Shown: positions 31,225 to 44,207, numbered from the stretch's first letter. The stretch is DNA of 64,000 nucleotides from Bathynomus jamesi (GCA_023014485.1 JAJOZX010009042.1:116821-180820), one strand, 5' to 3'. Numbers and translations: made by a program. Notes: generated by a model from the letters alone, not told the origin.

Positions 31225-32123
31225 AGGTTGCGCAAAAGTCGTGCATCATAGGAATTTTCAGTGTTGACTATAATATATTACTTTTTTCTTTTAGGTAGGG
31301 GATGGCACCCCCACGCTTGATTTGTCATCTTGGCAAATAGCATGAAGTCGCAGTAAATTCATTCTGTCTGAAAAAGCAATAATTAAATTGTGCAAAGGAT
31401 TGGTAATATCTACTGAAATAGATACTATTAAATATATAATTTAGCTCATGTAATAATTATTGATACGATTTATTTTTTAAACTAATTTATGGCCGGATTC
31501 TGAAGGATCGCCATTATAAAGTTAAGGATCACCTGAAGATCAAGTCCCCCAGCCTTTTTTAGTTAGCTTTATAAGGCTAACTAACGAAAATATCACGACC
31601 TAACCTAACCAGTCATCAAGGGCGTACAGTTGACCTAATGACTGGTTAGGTTAGGTCGTGATATTTTTGTTAGTTAGTGTTATAAGGCTAACTAAAGAAG
31701 GCTGGGGACCCTGATCTTCAAGTGATCCAAAGTTAATGTAAGTTGTATAACAAATCAACAACCAATGTTCATCAAACATTTTAGAACGAAATGCTCGTTT
31801 GATTGTTCTGCGTGCGTTTGCACGATGACAAATCAAGTGTCGGGGGGAGACAACCTACAAGTACCGATGGCTGCGATATTAACAATAGACGAGAGGGTGA
31901 GCTTGGTTTTAATGTATGGAATATCAAGTACAACAAATCGATGAATCGGTACAGAATTTATATTCTTTACCGATTCATTGTTTTGTTTTACCTGGTATTC
32001 CATACATTAAAACCAAGCTCACCCTCTCGTCTATTTTTAATTTCGCAGCCATCCCAACCTAAAAGAAAAAAATAATATATTACAGTCAACACTGAAAATT
32101 CCTGTGATGTTCGACCTTTGCGC

Positions 32124-32130
<7 letters not shown>
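31223..32130. mobile_element. Long fold-back/MITE with nested palindromes
   Basis: The outer ~80 bp are inverted (GGAATTTTCAGTGTTGACTA at 31250 and its complement at about 32080). Inside are a palindrome with ~95-bp arms (31528-31625/31640-31735, containing ACCTAACCTAACCAGTCAT) and a second palindrome (about 31880-32040, arms ~75 bp, marker GATGAATCGGTACAGAATTT). The block C copy (57083-57790) keeps the ends and second palindrome but lacks the first. Confidence 0.7.

Positions 32131-32208
<78 letters not shown>
32131..32208. repeat. TC then TA microsatellite
   Basis: About 21 TC units directly followed by about 17 TA units. Open frames through it (RERERE, IYIYIY) are artefacts. Confidence 0.97.
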
Positions 32209-32211
<3 letters not shown>

Positions 32212-32309
32212 TTAGGGTGTGCCAATTACATAGAAGTGAATTTTTAATTTTATTTTTTTTAAACGACCAGGGTATATTATTGTTCAATTTAATGTAGAAA
32301 TGCAACACA

Positions 32310-32900
32310 AAAAAATTGAAGGAGCTGCATCAATATTTAGGACTTGCTCAACAGCATTTAATGTTACAGTATTTAGCTATGTTTTTAGTAATTTGTAAAG
32401 TTCTGCACATTATGTTTCTTGGTAAAGCATTCTTTCTTATATAAGTATTTCACATAAGTGGAGTTATAGAGCTACTGAACAAGTATTAGTCACACATTCT
32501 CTACACGTCTGTACAGGTTTAAACGTAAACAAACAAGGAAAGCAGCTATGCACCAGTTGGCACACATGACACGTCAGTCGTTGTTCTCAAGCACTGCTGG
32601 TGGGTTGTGTTAAACTGTTTTTCTGCTCAGCCACATACAGTAATTGTTCAGTTTTTTGCTTTTAGTGTCTACCAAGAATGGCAATGAAAACAAGACGCTA
32701 CAGTGATATTTGGTTAGTTGGTAAATGTGAAGAAAAATTTAGTGCTGCAAAGTTACCATCAAGGCGTGATGTACTAAAAGTGTTATTTAATTTTCTACTG
32801 ATAAACAAATGAGTCTGAAGGAAAGTGTTAAGAAAACTGTTCGTTTAATTTTGCCGATTTGGGAAAGAGCACGTATACCTACAACAACTGAATTACATGT
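32310..32900 (+). pseudogene. Fragment of an unidentified TE-like ORF, cut by a Penelope insertion
   Basis: 32310-32675 has no recognisable gene. From 32678 the plus strand reads MAMKTRRYSDIWLVGKCEEK, then LPSRRDVLKVLFNFLL and, after a frameshift/stop, KESVKKTVRLILPIWERARI until the Penelope 3' end at about 32900. The pattern resembles the N-terminus of multi-copy arthropod TE proteins, but I cannot name the family. Confidence 0.4.
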
Positions 32901-34785
32901 GGTGTTAACAAGATATTGTCAATTTTATACATTCCCGCACTGTTATTAAAATTGTTTTTAAAATGGATAAAATGCACATTCTAGAATATTTCTTTCCATT
33001 ATATCTCTGTTTTCAACGAGCGCTTTAGAACTATCCCACTTGATGCTATGATTACATCTATACATATGGTTAAACAAAACATTGGAATTATTAGCTGTTC
33101 TACACACATATTTATGCTGTTTTACCCTAATATCTAACGTTTTACCCGTTTGGCCTATATATACTGAGTTACATTGTGTACATCCGATCGAATACACACA
33201 ACCAACAACATTATCCGGGCTATTCTTTATTAGGCATGATTTAACATTATTATTATACTTAAAGACTACATGGATGCCAATTGCTTTAAGTAAAGTCGGA
33301 AGATATTGAAAATTAACATGGTAAGGTAGGCTAAGGATATTTTTACGCTCAAATTCCTTTACAATTACATTATTATAATATTTATTCTTGGCTTTCCTAA
33401 GACAGTTATCTAAAAATGAAATAGGATAACATAATTTAGTACCAATATTCATGATATTGCATAACTCGGAATCTAAAAATTCAGGACTGACAACTCTCAA
33501 TGCTCTAAGAAACATAGCAGAGAAAATAGAGGATTTAATCGAGGGATGATGGTCAGAATAAAAATGCACATAAGAGTTATTAGTAGGCTTGCGATAGATT
33601 TTAAATTTAAACTGATTGGAGCATCTCCAAATTTTTAGATCCAGAAAAGATAGGCTTCCATCATTTTCTTTTTCAACTGTAAACTTAATAGTTGGGATTA
33701 AATTGTTGAGCCTACCAAGAAATAAGTCAACATCCAAATTATTAGGCCAAAGGCATAAAATATCATCTATATACCTGTACTAAACCAGGTTAAAATTAAC
33801 AATCGTAGGCAAAATTCTACTTTCAAAAAATTCCATATATAAATTAGCTAGTACAGGTGAAAGGGGATTTCCCATCGCCAATCCAAACGACATAGCATAA
33901 AACTTATTTTCAAACTGAAATTTACAATCTTTGACACAAAGCTTAATTAACTCAATAAGAGTGTTGTGTTGAACAGGGAAAGAATACTCAGAGATCTTAT
34001 CTTTTAAAAAATCAAGTAGGTCATCAACAGGGACTTTTGTGAATAACGAACATACTTCAAAGCTTACCAATTTGAAATTAGGGTCATAGGAAACTTCAGT
34101 TTGTCAATAAGATCCATGCTATTTACAATATGTGACTTAGAAATAGAGCCAACTAACGGCGTTAATAAACTAACTAACCATTTAGATAGCTTATAGGTTA
34201 CGGAGTCTACTGAGCTAACAATAGGCATCATGCAGTGGTGTAGTCTGGGGGTAACGCAAGATAACGGCGTTACCCCACTGTTTTTATTTTGCTTTTAGCG
34301 TTACCCTACTGGTTTTATTTTACTTTTAGCGTTACCCTATAGTGTTACCCTACTGGTTATATTTTACTTTTAGCGTTACCCTACTGCGTTACCCCACTCA
34401 GGAAATTACGACTACACCACTGGCCTCATGGGATTATTAACTTTGTGTGTTTTTACTAAGCCATACAGATATGGTAGTGACTGACTGATACGAAGAAACT
34501 GCTGCGAAAGCCCATTATAGTTATTTTTTAATATTTCTCTTAATTTTCTGTTAAACATTTTATTAACATCCTCCAGTGGGTCTCTATTTAGAGGTTTGTA
34601 CCTGTCACGATCACTCAATAACGTATTCATCTTTTCAACATAACTGTTTTTGTCCATAATGATGATCGAATTAGATTTGTCCGCTTTAGTAATATGTAAT
34701 GAATCATTATTTTTAAGTGTTTTTAGGGCTTTTTCAAACCTCAAAAGATAATTCGATTCATACTTCGTATTAAAAGCATTATATA
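32900..34785 (-). pseudogene. Penelope-like element: reverse transcriptase plus GIY-YIG endonuclease
   Basis: From 34744 leftwards: FEKALKTLKNNDSLHITKAD and LPYLYGLVKTHKVNNPMRPV (RT N-part); a hAT MITE at 34233-34422; SSVDSVTYKLSKWLVSLLTP (frameshifted); MVSFEVCSLFTKVPVDDL with GLAMGNPLSPVLANLYME; one TAG codon at 33782-33780; then at once YRYIDDILCLWPNN with the catalytic DD. The endonuclease lies at 33200-32958: GCVYSIGCTQCNSVYIGQTG, then LDIRVKQHKYVCR. The usual Penelope layout is RT then GIY-YIG in one frame; here one stop, one frameshift and the MITE break it. The 5' part continues into the mariner at 34786. Confidence 0.92.
34233..34422. mobile_element. 190-bp hAT MITE inside the Penelope RT
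   Basis: Ends CAGTGGTGTAGTC and GACTACACCACTG, with an 8-bp near-identical target duplication GCATCATG/GCCTCATG (34225-34232, 34423-34430). Excising it rejoins the RT codons for NPMRP and IVSS. The interior has about four copies of GCGTTACCCTACTGGTTTTA. Confidence 0.92.
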
Positions 34786-36373
34786 TCGGGTGGCCACAAA
34801 AAAACTTTACTTAATTGAAAGTTTAATAACTGCAACAATTCAAAACTTATGCGATTGAGATTTTGCACACATTAACAGATGCATATAATCTATAATTGCT
34901 GGAATTTTCAAATATGTAGGTTCTATAGTTTTGTTACAGTGAACAATTGAAAAGCATATGTCTAAAAATAGCATGCCTGGTGTGCATCTGACACGTACGT
35001 GCGCTAGCGTAGGCTAAACCTAATGTAGCGTAGTATGACACGCGCGCTGGCGTAGGCTAAACCTAATGTGAATTTGCTTTCTTTTATTTTTCCGCTAAAA
35101 CCCCGCCAGCATGACGTTAAGTAAAAGTGATAAAGCCATCATAGAAGCATGTGTCAAGGAAAAAGGTTGGAATGGAAATAGGATTGTCCGAGAATTCCCC
35201 GCAAAGAACTGGACTCGTCAAAGTGTTTATAACTTAATAAGAAAGATAAAGGATACTGGATCAACAGCTAGAAAACCCGGCAGCGGCAGGCCCAAAAGTG
35301 TTTCAACAGAAGAAAATAAGGCTGCCGTGGAGGAACTGATTCAATCCCAGGAGAATACACCAGGAACTCATCGCTCCCAGAGACAGATTGCGTACGACCT
35401 TGGGATTTCTCGCTCCTCTGTACAAGGGATTGTAAAACGTTTGAAATTGAAGGCCTACAAGAGAATTCGAGTTTCTCGGCGTGATCAGAATGTAAGACAG
35501 CGTAGAAAGATCCGCTGTAAATCCCTATATGAACGCTACTCAGCTGAAGACGTGCAAAAAGTTGTGTTTACAGACGAAAAGGATTTCACGTTGGAGGTGG
35601 CCAAAAACAGGCAAAATGACAGGGTCCCTCCAGGGTTTATCATGAAACCTCACGATTCAGCAGAAAAGTAATGGTATCGGCGGGAATTTCATGGAAGGGG
35701 AAAACACGAATTCATTTTATTGCCACAAACGAAACTAAAGTTAACTCTGAGCGCTACATCAACCTGTTAGATAATGGGTTACTTCCTGATTGTCGTCAGC
35801 TGTATCCTGATGAGGCCTACATTTTCCAGCAAGATGGGGCACCCGCCCATACAAGCCGAGCGACCCAAAATCATCTAGAGCAAGAGACCCCTAATTTCAT
35901 CAAAAAGGATGAATGGCCGCCTCAGTCTCCCGACTGTAATCCGATGGACTATTCAGTATGGGATTCCCTCATGGTGAAGGTTTACGGCAGCCAGAAAGAC
36001 AAATTCACCGAAGATGAACTTAAGGAGAAAATCAGTAGAGCATGGGAGGATATCACCTTAGATGAGGTTCGAAAGTGCATCTCCTCGTGGAAGAAGCGAT
36101 TGAGGGCAGTTTACCAACAGGGAGGTGGTCACATTGACCATTTGTTTAAGTAAATTTTGTTAAGTTCAAATTCATTTTCTTCGGCATGCTATTTTTAGAC
36201 ATATGCTTTTAAATTGTTCACTGTAACAAAACTATAGAGCCTACATATTTGAAAATTCCAGCAATTATAGATTATAACCATCTGTTAATGTGTGCCAAAG
36301 CTCAATCGCATAAGTTTTGAATTGTTGCAGTTATTAAACTTTGAATTAAGTAAAGTTTTTTGTGGTCACCCGA
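34786..36373 (+). mobile_element. Tc1/mariner element, DD37D type, with ~200-bp terminal repeats
   Basis: Left end TCGGGTGGCCACAAAAAAAC and right end (reversed) TCGGGTGACCACAAAAAACT, with TA outside. Similarity continues about 200 bp inward (CAATTATAGATTATA, TAGCATGCC). Unusually long ends for a mariner. Carries a nearly intact transposase gene. A short tandem duplication with GCGTAGGCTAAACCTAATGT lies at about 35010-35070. Confidence 0.88.
35111..36153 (+). pseudogene. DD37D mariner (maT-like) transposase, one frameshift
   Basis: Frame 1 (35111-35671) starts MTLSKSDKAIIEACVKEKGW, has the helix-turn-helix part (RQIAYDLGISRSSVQGIVKR) and VVFTDEKDFTLE with the first catalytic Asp. A single-base shift just before KVMVSAG moves to frame 2 (to 36153): RIHFIATNETKVNS, IFQQDGAPAHTSRA (second Asp), PPQSPDCNPMDYSVWDSL (third Asp, 37 residues later) and the terminus GGGHIDHLFK. 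The DD37D spacing is that of maT-type elements. Confidence 0.87.
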
Positions 36374-36483
36374 TATATGAGGTGACTTTAGCCAAAGGTT
36401 GTGTATATAGTGCTTTTAATACGAGGTATGAATCGAATTATCCTTTGAGGTTTGAAAAAGCCCTAAAAACACTTAAAGAGCGC
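36374..36483 (+). pseudogene. Penelope RT fragment in inverted orientation to the 32.9-34.8 kb copy
   Basis: Plus strand AGTGCTTTTAATACGAGGTA then GAATCGAATTATCC and FEKALKTLK match the reverse complement of 34700-34780. The mariner therefore sits between two head-to-head Penelope pieces. The fragment stops at about 36483 where the LINE begins. Confidence 0.75.
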
Positions 36484-38010
36484 GAGCATCCTAAAGAGGC
36501 GAGCATAGCCCAAATATATAAAGGAGATCGATCCGAGGCCAAAAACTCTAGGCCAGTGTCGCTTCCATCTTATCTCACTGAAATATTTGAAGGAATAGTG
36601 AGAGAGAAAATCTCTGAGTTTTTGGAAACTCAGAAAAAATTAAATGATAACCAACATAGATTTTGGTCAGGCAGATCATGCCTATCACAACTAATGGAAC
36701 ACTACAACAACATTACTGATGCACTTGAAAGTAATAAAAACAATGATGTAATATACACAGACTTTTCCAAAGCGTTCGACAAGTGTGACCATAGAATCAT
36801 AATACATAAACTGAAATATATGGGAATAACAGAAAAAAGTAGGGAAATGGATATATAATTTCTTTAGTGAGCGGCAGCAAGTCGTTACAGTTTAAGGAAT
36901 ATCTTCATCGGAATCGGAAGTTCTCAGCTCAGTACCACAAGAAACAGTATTAGCTCCATTACTCTTCATAAGCATGCTAACTGACATAGATGAAGACGTT
37001 ACCAAAGTCAGCAGAGTAACATCCTTTGCCGAAGAGACGAAGATCAGTACAAAAATAAGAAACCCAGAAGATATAGGATCTCTACAAACAGACATGAACA
37101 GAATCTACAAATGGGCGGAAGACAACAGTATGAAGTTTAACACTGAGAAATTTCAATTGTTATGGTGTGATAAAAGGAAGGACCTAAAATCCATGGAATA
37201 CTATACCTCAAATGGACAGGACATTCAGAGAAATTCTAAAGCAAAAGATTTAGGAATTGTAATGACTGATGATGCGAAATTTGAAACACAAAATAAGATA
37301 GCAGTAAACAGAGCAAAGAGAATAACTGGGCAGATACTGAGAACCTTTAAACGAAGGGATAGGAATATAATGATTCCTCTACTGAAAACACTGATCATAC
37401 CCAAATTGGAATACTGCTCGGTCCTAACATGCTCATATAAAAAAGAAGATATTAGACAGCTAGAAGGGATTCAGAGAAGCTTCACAGACAAGATCGATGG
37501 GTGCAAAGAACTATGATAAATTACTGGGAAAGGTTACGCAAATTAAACCTACATTCACCGGAAAGGAGAAAAGAGAGATGCACTATTATTTACACTTGGA
37601 AAATAATGGAGAAACTAGCCCCTAATCTTACTCGGAACCCAGTAACACCCCAAACAACAGTGGAAAGTAGAAAAGGAAGACTGTGTCGTGTTTCCAAATT
37701 AAAGGCTAGACAGGAAACATCCTTAACCCTGAAAGAAAATAGTTTTGTTGTGAGAGGAGCAAGACTGTTTAATCAGCTGCCCAAGGAACTAAGGAACACG
37801 AGTGGTGTTGCGGTGCAGATCTTCAAAAGAGGATTAGACGCCTGGCTCACAACAATCCCTGATGAGCTGGGCGTATCTGGCTATGTGAGGTGGAGAGTAC
37901 AAGAGTACAAGAAACCAACTCTCTACTCCACCAGGCCAACTCGAAAGGAGGGGCGACAAGCTTGACCTTCGTGAAATAAGGAATCATAGCACGGAACATT
38001 TGAAAGATTG
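36484..38010 (+). pseudogene. LINE (jockey/CR1-like) RT and C-terminus with FAEE in place of FADD
   Basis: Pieces: NSRPVSLPSYLTEIFEGIVR, RSCLSQLMEHYNNITDALES and YTDFSKAFDKCDHRI (to 36858); then SVPQETVLAPLLFIS and VTSFAEETKISTK (36974-37516), where the catalytic Asp pair has become Glu-Glu; then YWERLRKLNLHSPERRKER and FNQLPKELRNTSG (37501-37965). Same family as 8515-10330. The 5' end and endonuclease are missing. A 3' tail with GGGGCGACAAGCTTGACCTT follows to about 38010. Confidence 0.85.
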
Positions 38011-38014
38011 AAAG

Positions 38015-39890
38015 GAAAGAACTCTATCAAAAGCTTTCCATATGTTTAGCGCAATAGCAAAGGTTTCACCGAAATTCCGAAAGGAAGAGTACCAAGAGTC
38101 AAAGAGACATACAAGAAAATCGCCCGTAGAGCATCCCTTGCGGAACCCATACTGACCATCTGAAACAAGATTGTGAGAAGAGAGGTGTTTAAAAATATTC
38201 CGATTAAGTATAGATTCAAAAACTTTAGAAAAGCAAGTAATCAAAGCAATTGGACAATAGCTGGAGGGTTGAGAGCTGTCATCCTTCTTTGGGACAGGCT
38301 GAATAAACGCGAACTTCCAGCAGGAATGAAAAGTATCAGATGAAAGACAAAGACGAAAGAGTTCGCTAGGCAGGGTGTCAGCACAGAAGCACAGTTCTTA
38401 AAAACAACAGGAAAAACACAATGAGGACTGTGCACCTTCCTAGAGTTGAGCCCAGATAGGGCAGAAACAATATCTTTAGAATATATTCTGATTTCAGACA
38501 TAATAAAGTCAGAGGGAGGAGGAGATGGGGGAACAGCACCGGAATCGTCCAGGGTTGAGTTAGAAGCAAAAATTTTAGCGAAGAGTTGAGCTTTGTCAGG
38601 AGAAGAAACGTCAACTGAGCCGTCGGAATGGAAAAGAGGAGGTAAAGGAGAGGAAGTAAAGTTGTTGAAGAAGTTCCTAGCTAGATGCCAGAAAGAGCGA
38701 GAGGAATTAGAATTGGATAGGTTTTCACCTTTTTGTCGGATGAAGCAATTTTTGGCGAGTCAAAGAACAGATTTTGCACGATTCTGGGCAGAAATATAAG
38801 CCGAGTGAGAGTCAGGAGTTGGACGGCGACGGTATCTTTTCAAATTCTCCTCTCTGTTGCGGATAGCATTAATACAAGTAAAATTAAACCAAAGTTTTTT
38901 TTGCATAGTGGTAGGAATAGAATATGAAGTGTACGCTTCCATGCCGGGAAGAATCACCTCCGTGATACGTTCAGCACACTCAAAAGGGCCCCGGCCACGA
39001 AGCAGCAATCATTCCATGGAAAATCAGAAAAGTACTGCGTAAGAGCCTCCCAATCAGCGGTGCCAAAGTGCCAAAGGCGCCTGCTCTTGGGAGTATACAA
39101 ACGCCGAATTGGAACGATAAAACAGGATTCTGGTTGGAGGAGCCCATCTGGAAAAAGAGTTTCATCGAGTAAGAAGAAGGATGAGAGGTAAGAAATATAT
39201 CAAGAATGTTAGGCCTAACTCCAAGGCGATTGGGGATACGTGTAGGGTGCTGTATAATCTGCCCCATGTCACTTAGGATAGAAAAGTTATAAGCTAGTTT
39301 ACCATGGATATTAATGAAATGGGAGGAAAGCCAAAGGTGGTGGTGAACATTGAAATCTTCAAAAATGGAGATTTCAGAAAGGGAGAGCGAGATAGAATGT
39401 ATTCCACTTTGTATGTGAGGTAGTCGAAGAATTTTGGATTTTCAGTAGAATTAGGAGAAAGGTAAACAGCGCAAATGTATTTCGTTTGAGATTGGCATGA
39501 AAGCCGTAGCGAGAGGGTAGAGAATTCGGAAGATTCGAGTTTGGGAATACGAGAACGTAGTGAAATTGAGTATAGAGAGAGTAAGAGGTTACAGAAAAGT
39601 GGTTGCTGTCAGTCGTCTTAGACGCATGAGTTTCAGTGAGGAAAAGAAAATGAGGTTTAGAGGAGAAGAGGTAGTGTTCAACAGATTGAAAATTTGAGAA
39701 AAGGCCAAAAATGTTGCAGAAATTAATGGAAAGTGAATCAGGCAGAGGCTTAGAACATCTCAAATGAGCGGTAACAGATCCATCCCCACTGCCTGAGTCT
39801 GCATTCCCAGTATCGGCAGCGGTGGAGACAAAAGTGGGGAAATTTATGGGGTCCTCCCCAGGGGTCTGAAGGATGTTTTAGTTGATGCCA
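38015..39890 (-). pseudogene. LINE with endonuclease and RT N-terminal part, 3'-truncated
   Basis: Minus-strand pieces from 39763: PDSLSINFCNIFGLFSNFQS and FLFLTETHASKTTDSN (APE endonuclease start); about 39330-39240 with HHHLWLSSHFINIH-like sequence and MGQIIQHPTRIPNRLGVRPN; 38614-38241, pre-RT; and 38244-37984 with CFSKVFESILNRNIFKHLSS, DGQYGFRKGCSTGDFL and FAIALNIWKAFDR, where the first catalytic Asp (usually LDISKAFDR) is Asn. It ends at about 38015, abutting the other LINE tail to tail. Confidence 0.8.
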
Positions 39891-40427
39891 TTTTTGTTTT
39901 TAATTTTGAAAAGATTATGTAGTGTGTAAGATGTAAAATTTTTGGTTCCAAAATGTCGCTGAAATTGATGGTGCTTCTCTTCATATCATTAATTCTGTTT
40001 AGTAGAAAGGGAGGTTTTTAAAGCGAAACATCAACCAACCAAAATGTAAGTTGACGTGAAAATTTTATCAGTAAATAGTAGACAATATTTTTCCTATTAA
40101 ATATACTCGTATAAATTTCATCATAGAATGTTTGAAAGGTTTTCACGTTAATAAATGTAAGCATGTTTTGAAAGCCCATTTCTTTTTAATTTCATTTTCT
40201 CTTGTTTTCTCCCCTATTTTCTAGATTCTTTCCTGAGCGAGCCTTCAGTGGATTTTAGCTTATTTGCAGCATCTAACTTCTAATTCTTATTTACAAACGT
40301 TGCCTCAGCCAAAGTAGTGATTCTTATAAGGTCGTTAAATGCATTTCATATTTACATTTTTCTCTTCTTTTACACACAACTCAAAATTGGTGCAACTTGC
40401 CTGAGCTAAATATGCGCTTTTCAATTT

Positions 40428-40428
<1 letters not shown>

Positions 40429-40463
<35 letters not shown>

Positions 40464-40681
40464 TAATGTGTTTTGTGGATTCTTTAACGTCCTTGTTAAC
40501 GGAAAATATTATGTGACGGAGAGGACCTACAGCTTTACGTGGAATCCCAACTTCTGGGCGCAGAGGATCGTCACCCATCCAACTACCAATTAGATCCAAT
40601 GTCGCTTTACTTCGCTGACGGAAAGGAAACGGTGTTTTGACATGACCACAACGTTAAAAATAATAATAATAATAATAATTA

Positions 40682-40727
<46 letters not shown>

Positions 40728-40755
40728 TAGTACTATTAATAATAATAATACCAAT
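40429..40755. repeat. AAT trinucleotide microsatellites flanking a 5S SINE
   Basis: AAT runs at 40429-40456 and about 40657-40755. Further AAT runs occur at 41880-41950 and 43244-43264. The 5S SINE tail is A/T-rich, so the second run may have grown from the SINE end. Confidence 0.9.
40495..40660 (-). repeat. 5S rRNA-derived SINE
   Basis: Minus strand GTCAGCGAAGTAAAGCGACA, then TTGGTAGTTGGATGGGTGAC, then GGGATTCCACGTAAAGCTGT and AGGTCCTCTCCGTCACATAA. Collinear with 18245-18420, hence an orthologous-by-duplication copy. Confidence 0.75.
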
Positions 40756-41471
40756 AGTAATTTGTTAACATTTGTAGTTATTTCATTCCAGCTTCCTTGT
40801 ACATTTCACTAAATATCCATTGATGATACTTTCTCGTTGCGATGAATATAAGGAAAGTGTCACGTTACTTCTACTTTTCTTTATTAATTGCACTGACATG
40901 AATTTATACAGCTTTGATGAAATTTTATAATTTTTTGTATGAAGGGACAGATAAAACAAAATATAACAATTATAAAGTAGGACAGAATTTTATTGAAAGT
41001 AAACTTTCTCACACTAAATCTGTGACTTCACAGAATAACACCAAAACATTTTAGCATTAATATTGAACATTCGCCATTAATATTCAAACTGAAAACGACA
41101 TTCATTCGTTTACAAAGGGTTTATCAGTTAAATAAAATAATTTTTGTGGGAACCAAATAGTAAAGAAGCAGAATATAAGTTTTAACAAGTAGAAATTGGT
41201 TTCTATGTTAAAAGAGTTGCATTCATGAAATCCCGAAATTATGATAAAATTAATAAGAATTGACAGATTCCTAGAGAAATATTTAAAAATGGAACCATAT
41301 TTGTATTGTTATAAAATTAACAACTTTATAGGATAACAATAACTCACCACATAAATGAATCGTTAAACAAATATGACAAACTATATCACTATTCTCTATG
41401 TATACTCTTCTGTATATGCATGCATTATCACATTCAATAATCTTAATCTGAATCTGGTCTTAAACATTTTT

Positions 41472-41915
41472 CTAAAACAAAAAAGGATTATATTGACAAA
41501 GGGGAGACAGGTGCGAGCCAGGATATCCTTCACAATGTAAATCGATCATCATATATTCGTATGGTTTGTGAAGCACTGTGCAGTGTTCTTCGCTGCCACT
41601 CGGCTCATTACTGAAAGTAAAAAGAATGGATGAAATATCTTACAGATCTCAGCAAAAAATTATAAAAACCTTTCTACATGTATTGAAAATAATTTTGAAA
41701 GTCTTGACCAACAGGGAAAAAAATGACATCTATAAAACTGAAATAGAGAAAAAAATATGTAGCCTCTCAATCAATTATTCAGTAAAAGAAAAAACATGAA
41801 TTCCCTTTACTTGGACAATATTTTAAATTCACTTTTGAGGTAGGCTTTAAAAAAAATAAGGTCATGAGTTTTACTTTAAAAATACTACTACTAATAATAA
41901 TTATAATACTAATAC

Positions 41916-41946
<31 letters not shown>

Positions 41947-42237
41947 TAATAATCTTCATCCAGAAAGAACACGTTACATAAGATATACATTACATCCATA
42001 TAGGTTTACACAATGTTGGCATTAACGTTTAATTTTTATTTTTTGGTGATACGTAGTTTAATTACAGTATTCCTATTTGAATATGCCGTTGGGAAGCATG
42101 ACAGCTTTTCAGGAATCTTTGAGAATCTTTGAGATACATTCCTATTTTTACAAAGGGAAATAGGAATAAATGTATGTTTTTTAGATATTTACACCAATAT
42201 TTTAAATAAAAATTAATATACTATTTCAGAAATGAAG

Positions 42238-42292
<55 letters not shown>

Positions 42293-43267
42293 ACAGTTTT
42301 TTTGCGCACACCTACAGGTCGCTACAATTGGTGTAGAACAATGCGGTTTTCACCATTCGATGCGTCTTTTTATTGTGCAGTGCCCATGCTAAAAAAAAAT
42401 TCCCTAACATAATTTCTTCCCCCCTTTTAGGGGTACAGTTCTTCCCATGCCTGCAGACGCATTTTTTTAATTTTTCATTTTTAATCATAATTTTCGCACA
42501 AAATAAGTCAATATTTACTAAACATTTAATATCATTCGATTCACAAAAGATTTATTTATCGATTCAATTTTAAAAAGTATATATTTTTAAAATTCATAAA
42601 GAACTTTTTGCAAAAAACTAAAAACAAACATGCATTTTTAAAATTCAATGATTTTTATACAAAATATTTTGATATTTCTTATAATTTTAACATTTTTCGA
42701 TTCACAAGAGATTTCTTTATCGATTCAATACAAAAAATCACAAAAGATTTCTTTATCGATTCAATACAAAAAATTACATAATTAAAACGAGCAATTTAAA
42801 TAAACACGAGTTTAAAGTTAAACGAGCCACACTCGAAATTATTTACCGTGACTTTTGTGCGTTTTATTACTGTGGCTTTTGTACAAATAATTTTATGTAT
42901 ACACAAACAATTTGATAGGATATTGATTTATCATTCTATTTTTTAGTTGTCATAGAAATACATTAATTAAGTTATCTGATTAGATGCGCTTTTATAGTTG
43001 AAGATCATTTTTATAAAATTATTTATTTTCCCCACTTTAAAATATTACAAAATTTCTATTAGGTATCCTAATATCATTATGCGTGTCGCTGTAAGTAAGA
43101 AAATAGCAATTATTTCCCATTTTATGAAAATTTCGGACCCCCTAGGCCTACAAAACCAATTTTCCCCTTTTCTTTATCAAAAATTGTTGATTTTCGGAAG
43201 TCTTTCGGTTATAAATTTGTACCGGTCTATTGTTTATCTATAATAATAATAATAATAATAATAAAAA

Positions 43268-43319
<52 letters not shown>

Positions 43320-44167
43320 CCAGCCATCAGCCATAACTCCAAAATGGAAGCAGTTACAAACATCAAACTTCACACACATATTGATTAGGTCCCGAGGTTG
43401 TGCAAGTGGGTGTTAATAAATTAAATAATTAATTTTAAAACATTAAATGACGTCATCAAGATCATTACGAAACCTATGGTAAAATTATTGAATACCCGGT
43501 TAGGTTCATTGAATGCCAGGTTAGGTCATCTGTACGCCCTTGACGATTGGTTAAGTTAAGTCGTGATATTTTCGTTGGCTTTAACGAAAATATCATGACT
43601 TAACCTAACCAATCGTCAAGGGTGTACAATTAACCTAACCGGGCATTCAATTAACGTACCCGGCATTCAATTAATCTAATCGGGCATTCAGTTGACCTAA
43701 CCGGCCATTTAATTAACCTAATCGGGCATTCAGTTGACCTAACTGGGCATTCAATTAACCTAACCTGGCATTCAGTTTACCTAACCGGGCATATATAATT
43801 ATATATATATATATATATATATATAGCGTTCAACATCCACCCCGGCAACTCCTAGTCGCTCCGCTATTATTGAATACCCGGTTAGGTTCATTGAATGCCA
43901 GGTTAGGTCATCTGTACGCCCTCGACGATTGGTTAGGTTAAGTCGTGATATTTTCGTTGGCTTTAACGAAAATATCATGACCTAACCAATCGTCAAGGGT
44001 GTACAATTAACCTAACCAGGCATTCAATTAACGTACCCGGGCATTCAATTAATCTAATCGGGCATTCAGTTGACCTAACCGGCCATTTAATTAACCTAAT
44101 CGGGCATTCAGTTGACCTAACTGGGCATTCAATTAACCTAACCGGACATTCAGTTTACCTAACCGGG

Positions 44168-44207
<40 letters not shown>

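Noticed and set aside
31560..31660. Telomeric TTAGG repeats
   Set aside because: Only two successive TTAGG units occur, inside a palindrome shared with dispersed elements; not a telomere.
38593..39042. Plus-strand ORFs over the LINE at 38-39.9 kb
   Set aside because: The minus strand carries endonuclease and RT motifs in order; plus-strand frames are antisense shadows.
43620..44165. CRISPR-like array of 21-bp units
   Set aside because: The units are contiguous with no spacers, in a eukaryotic, Helitron-like context.
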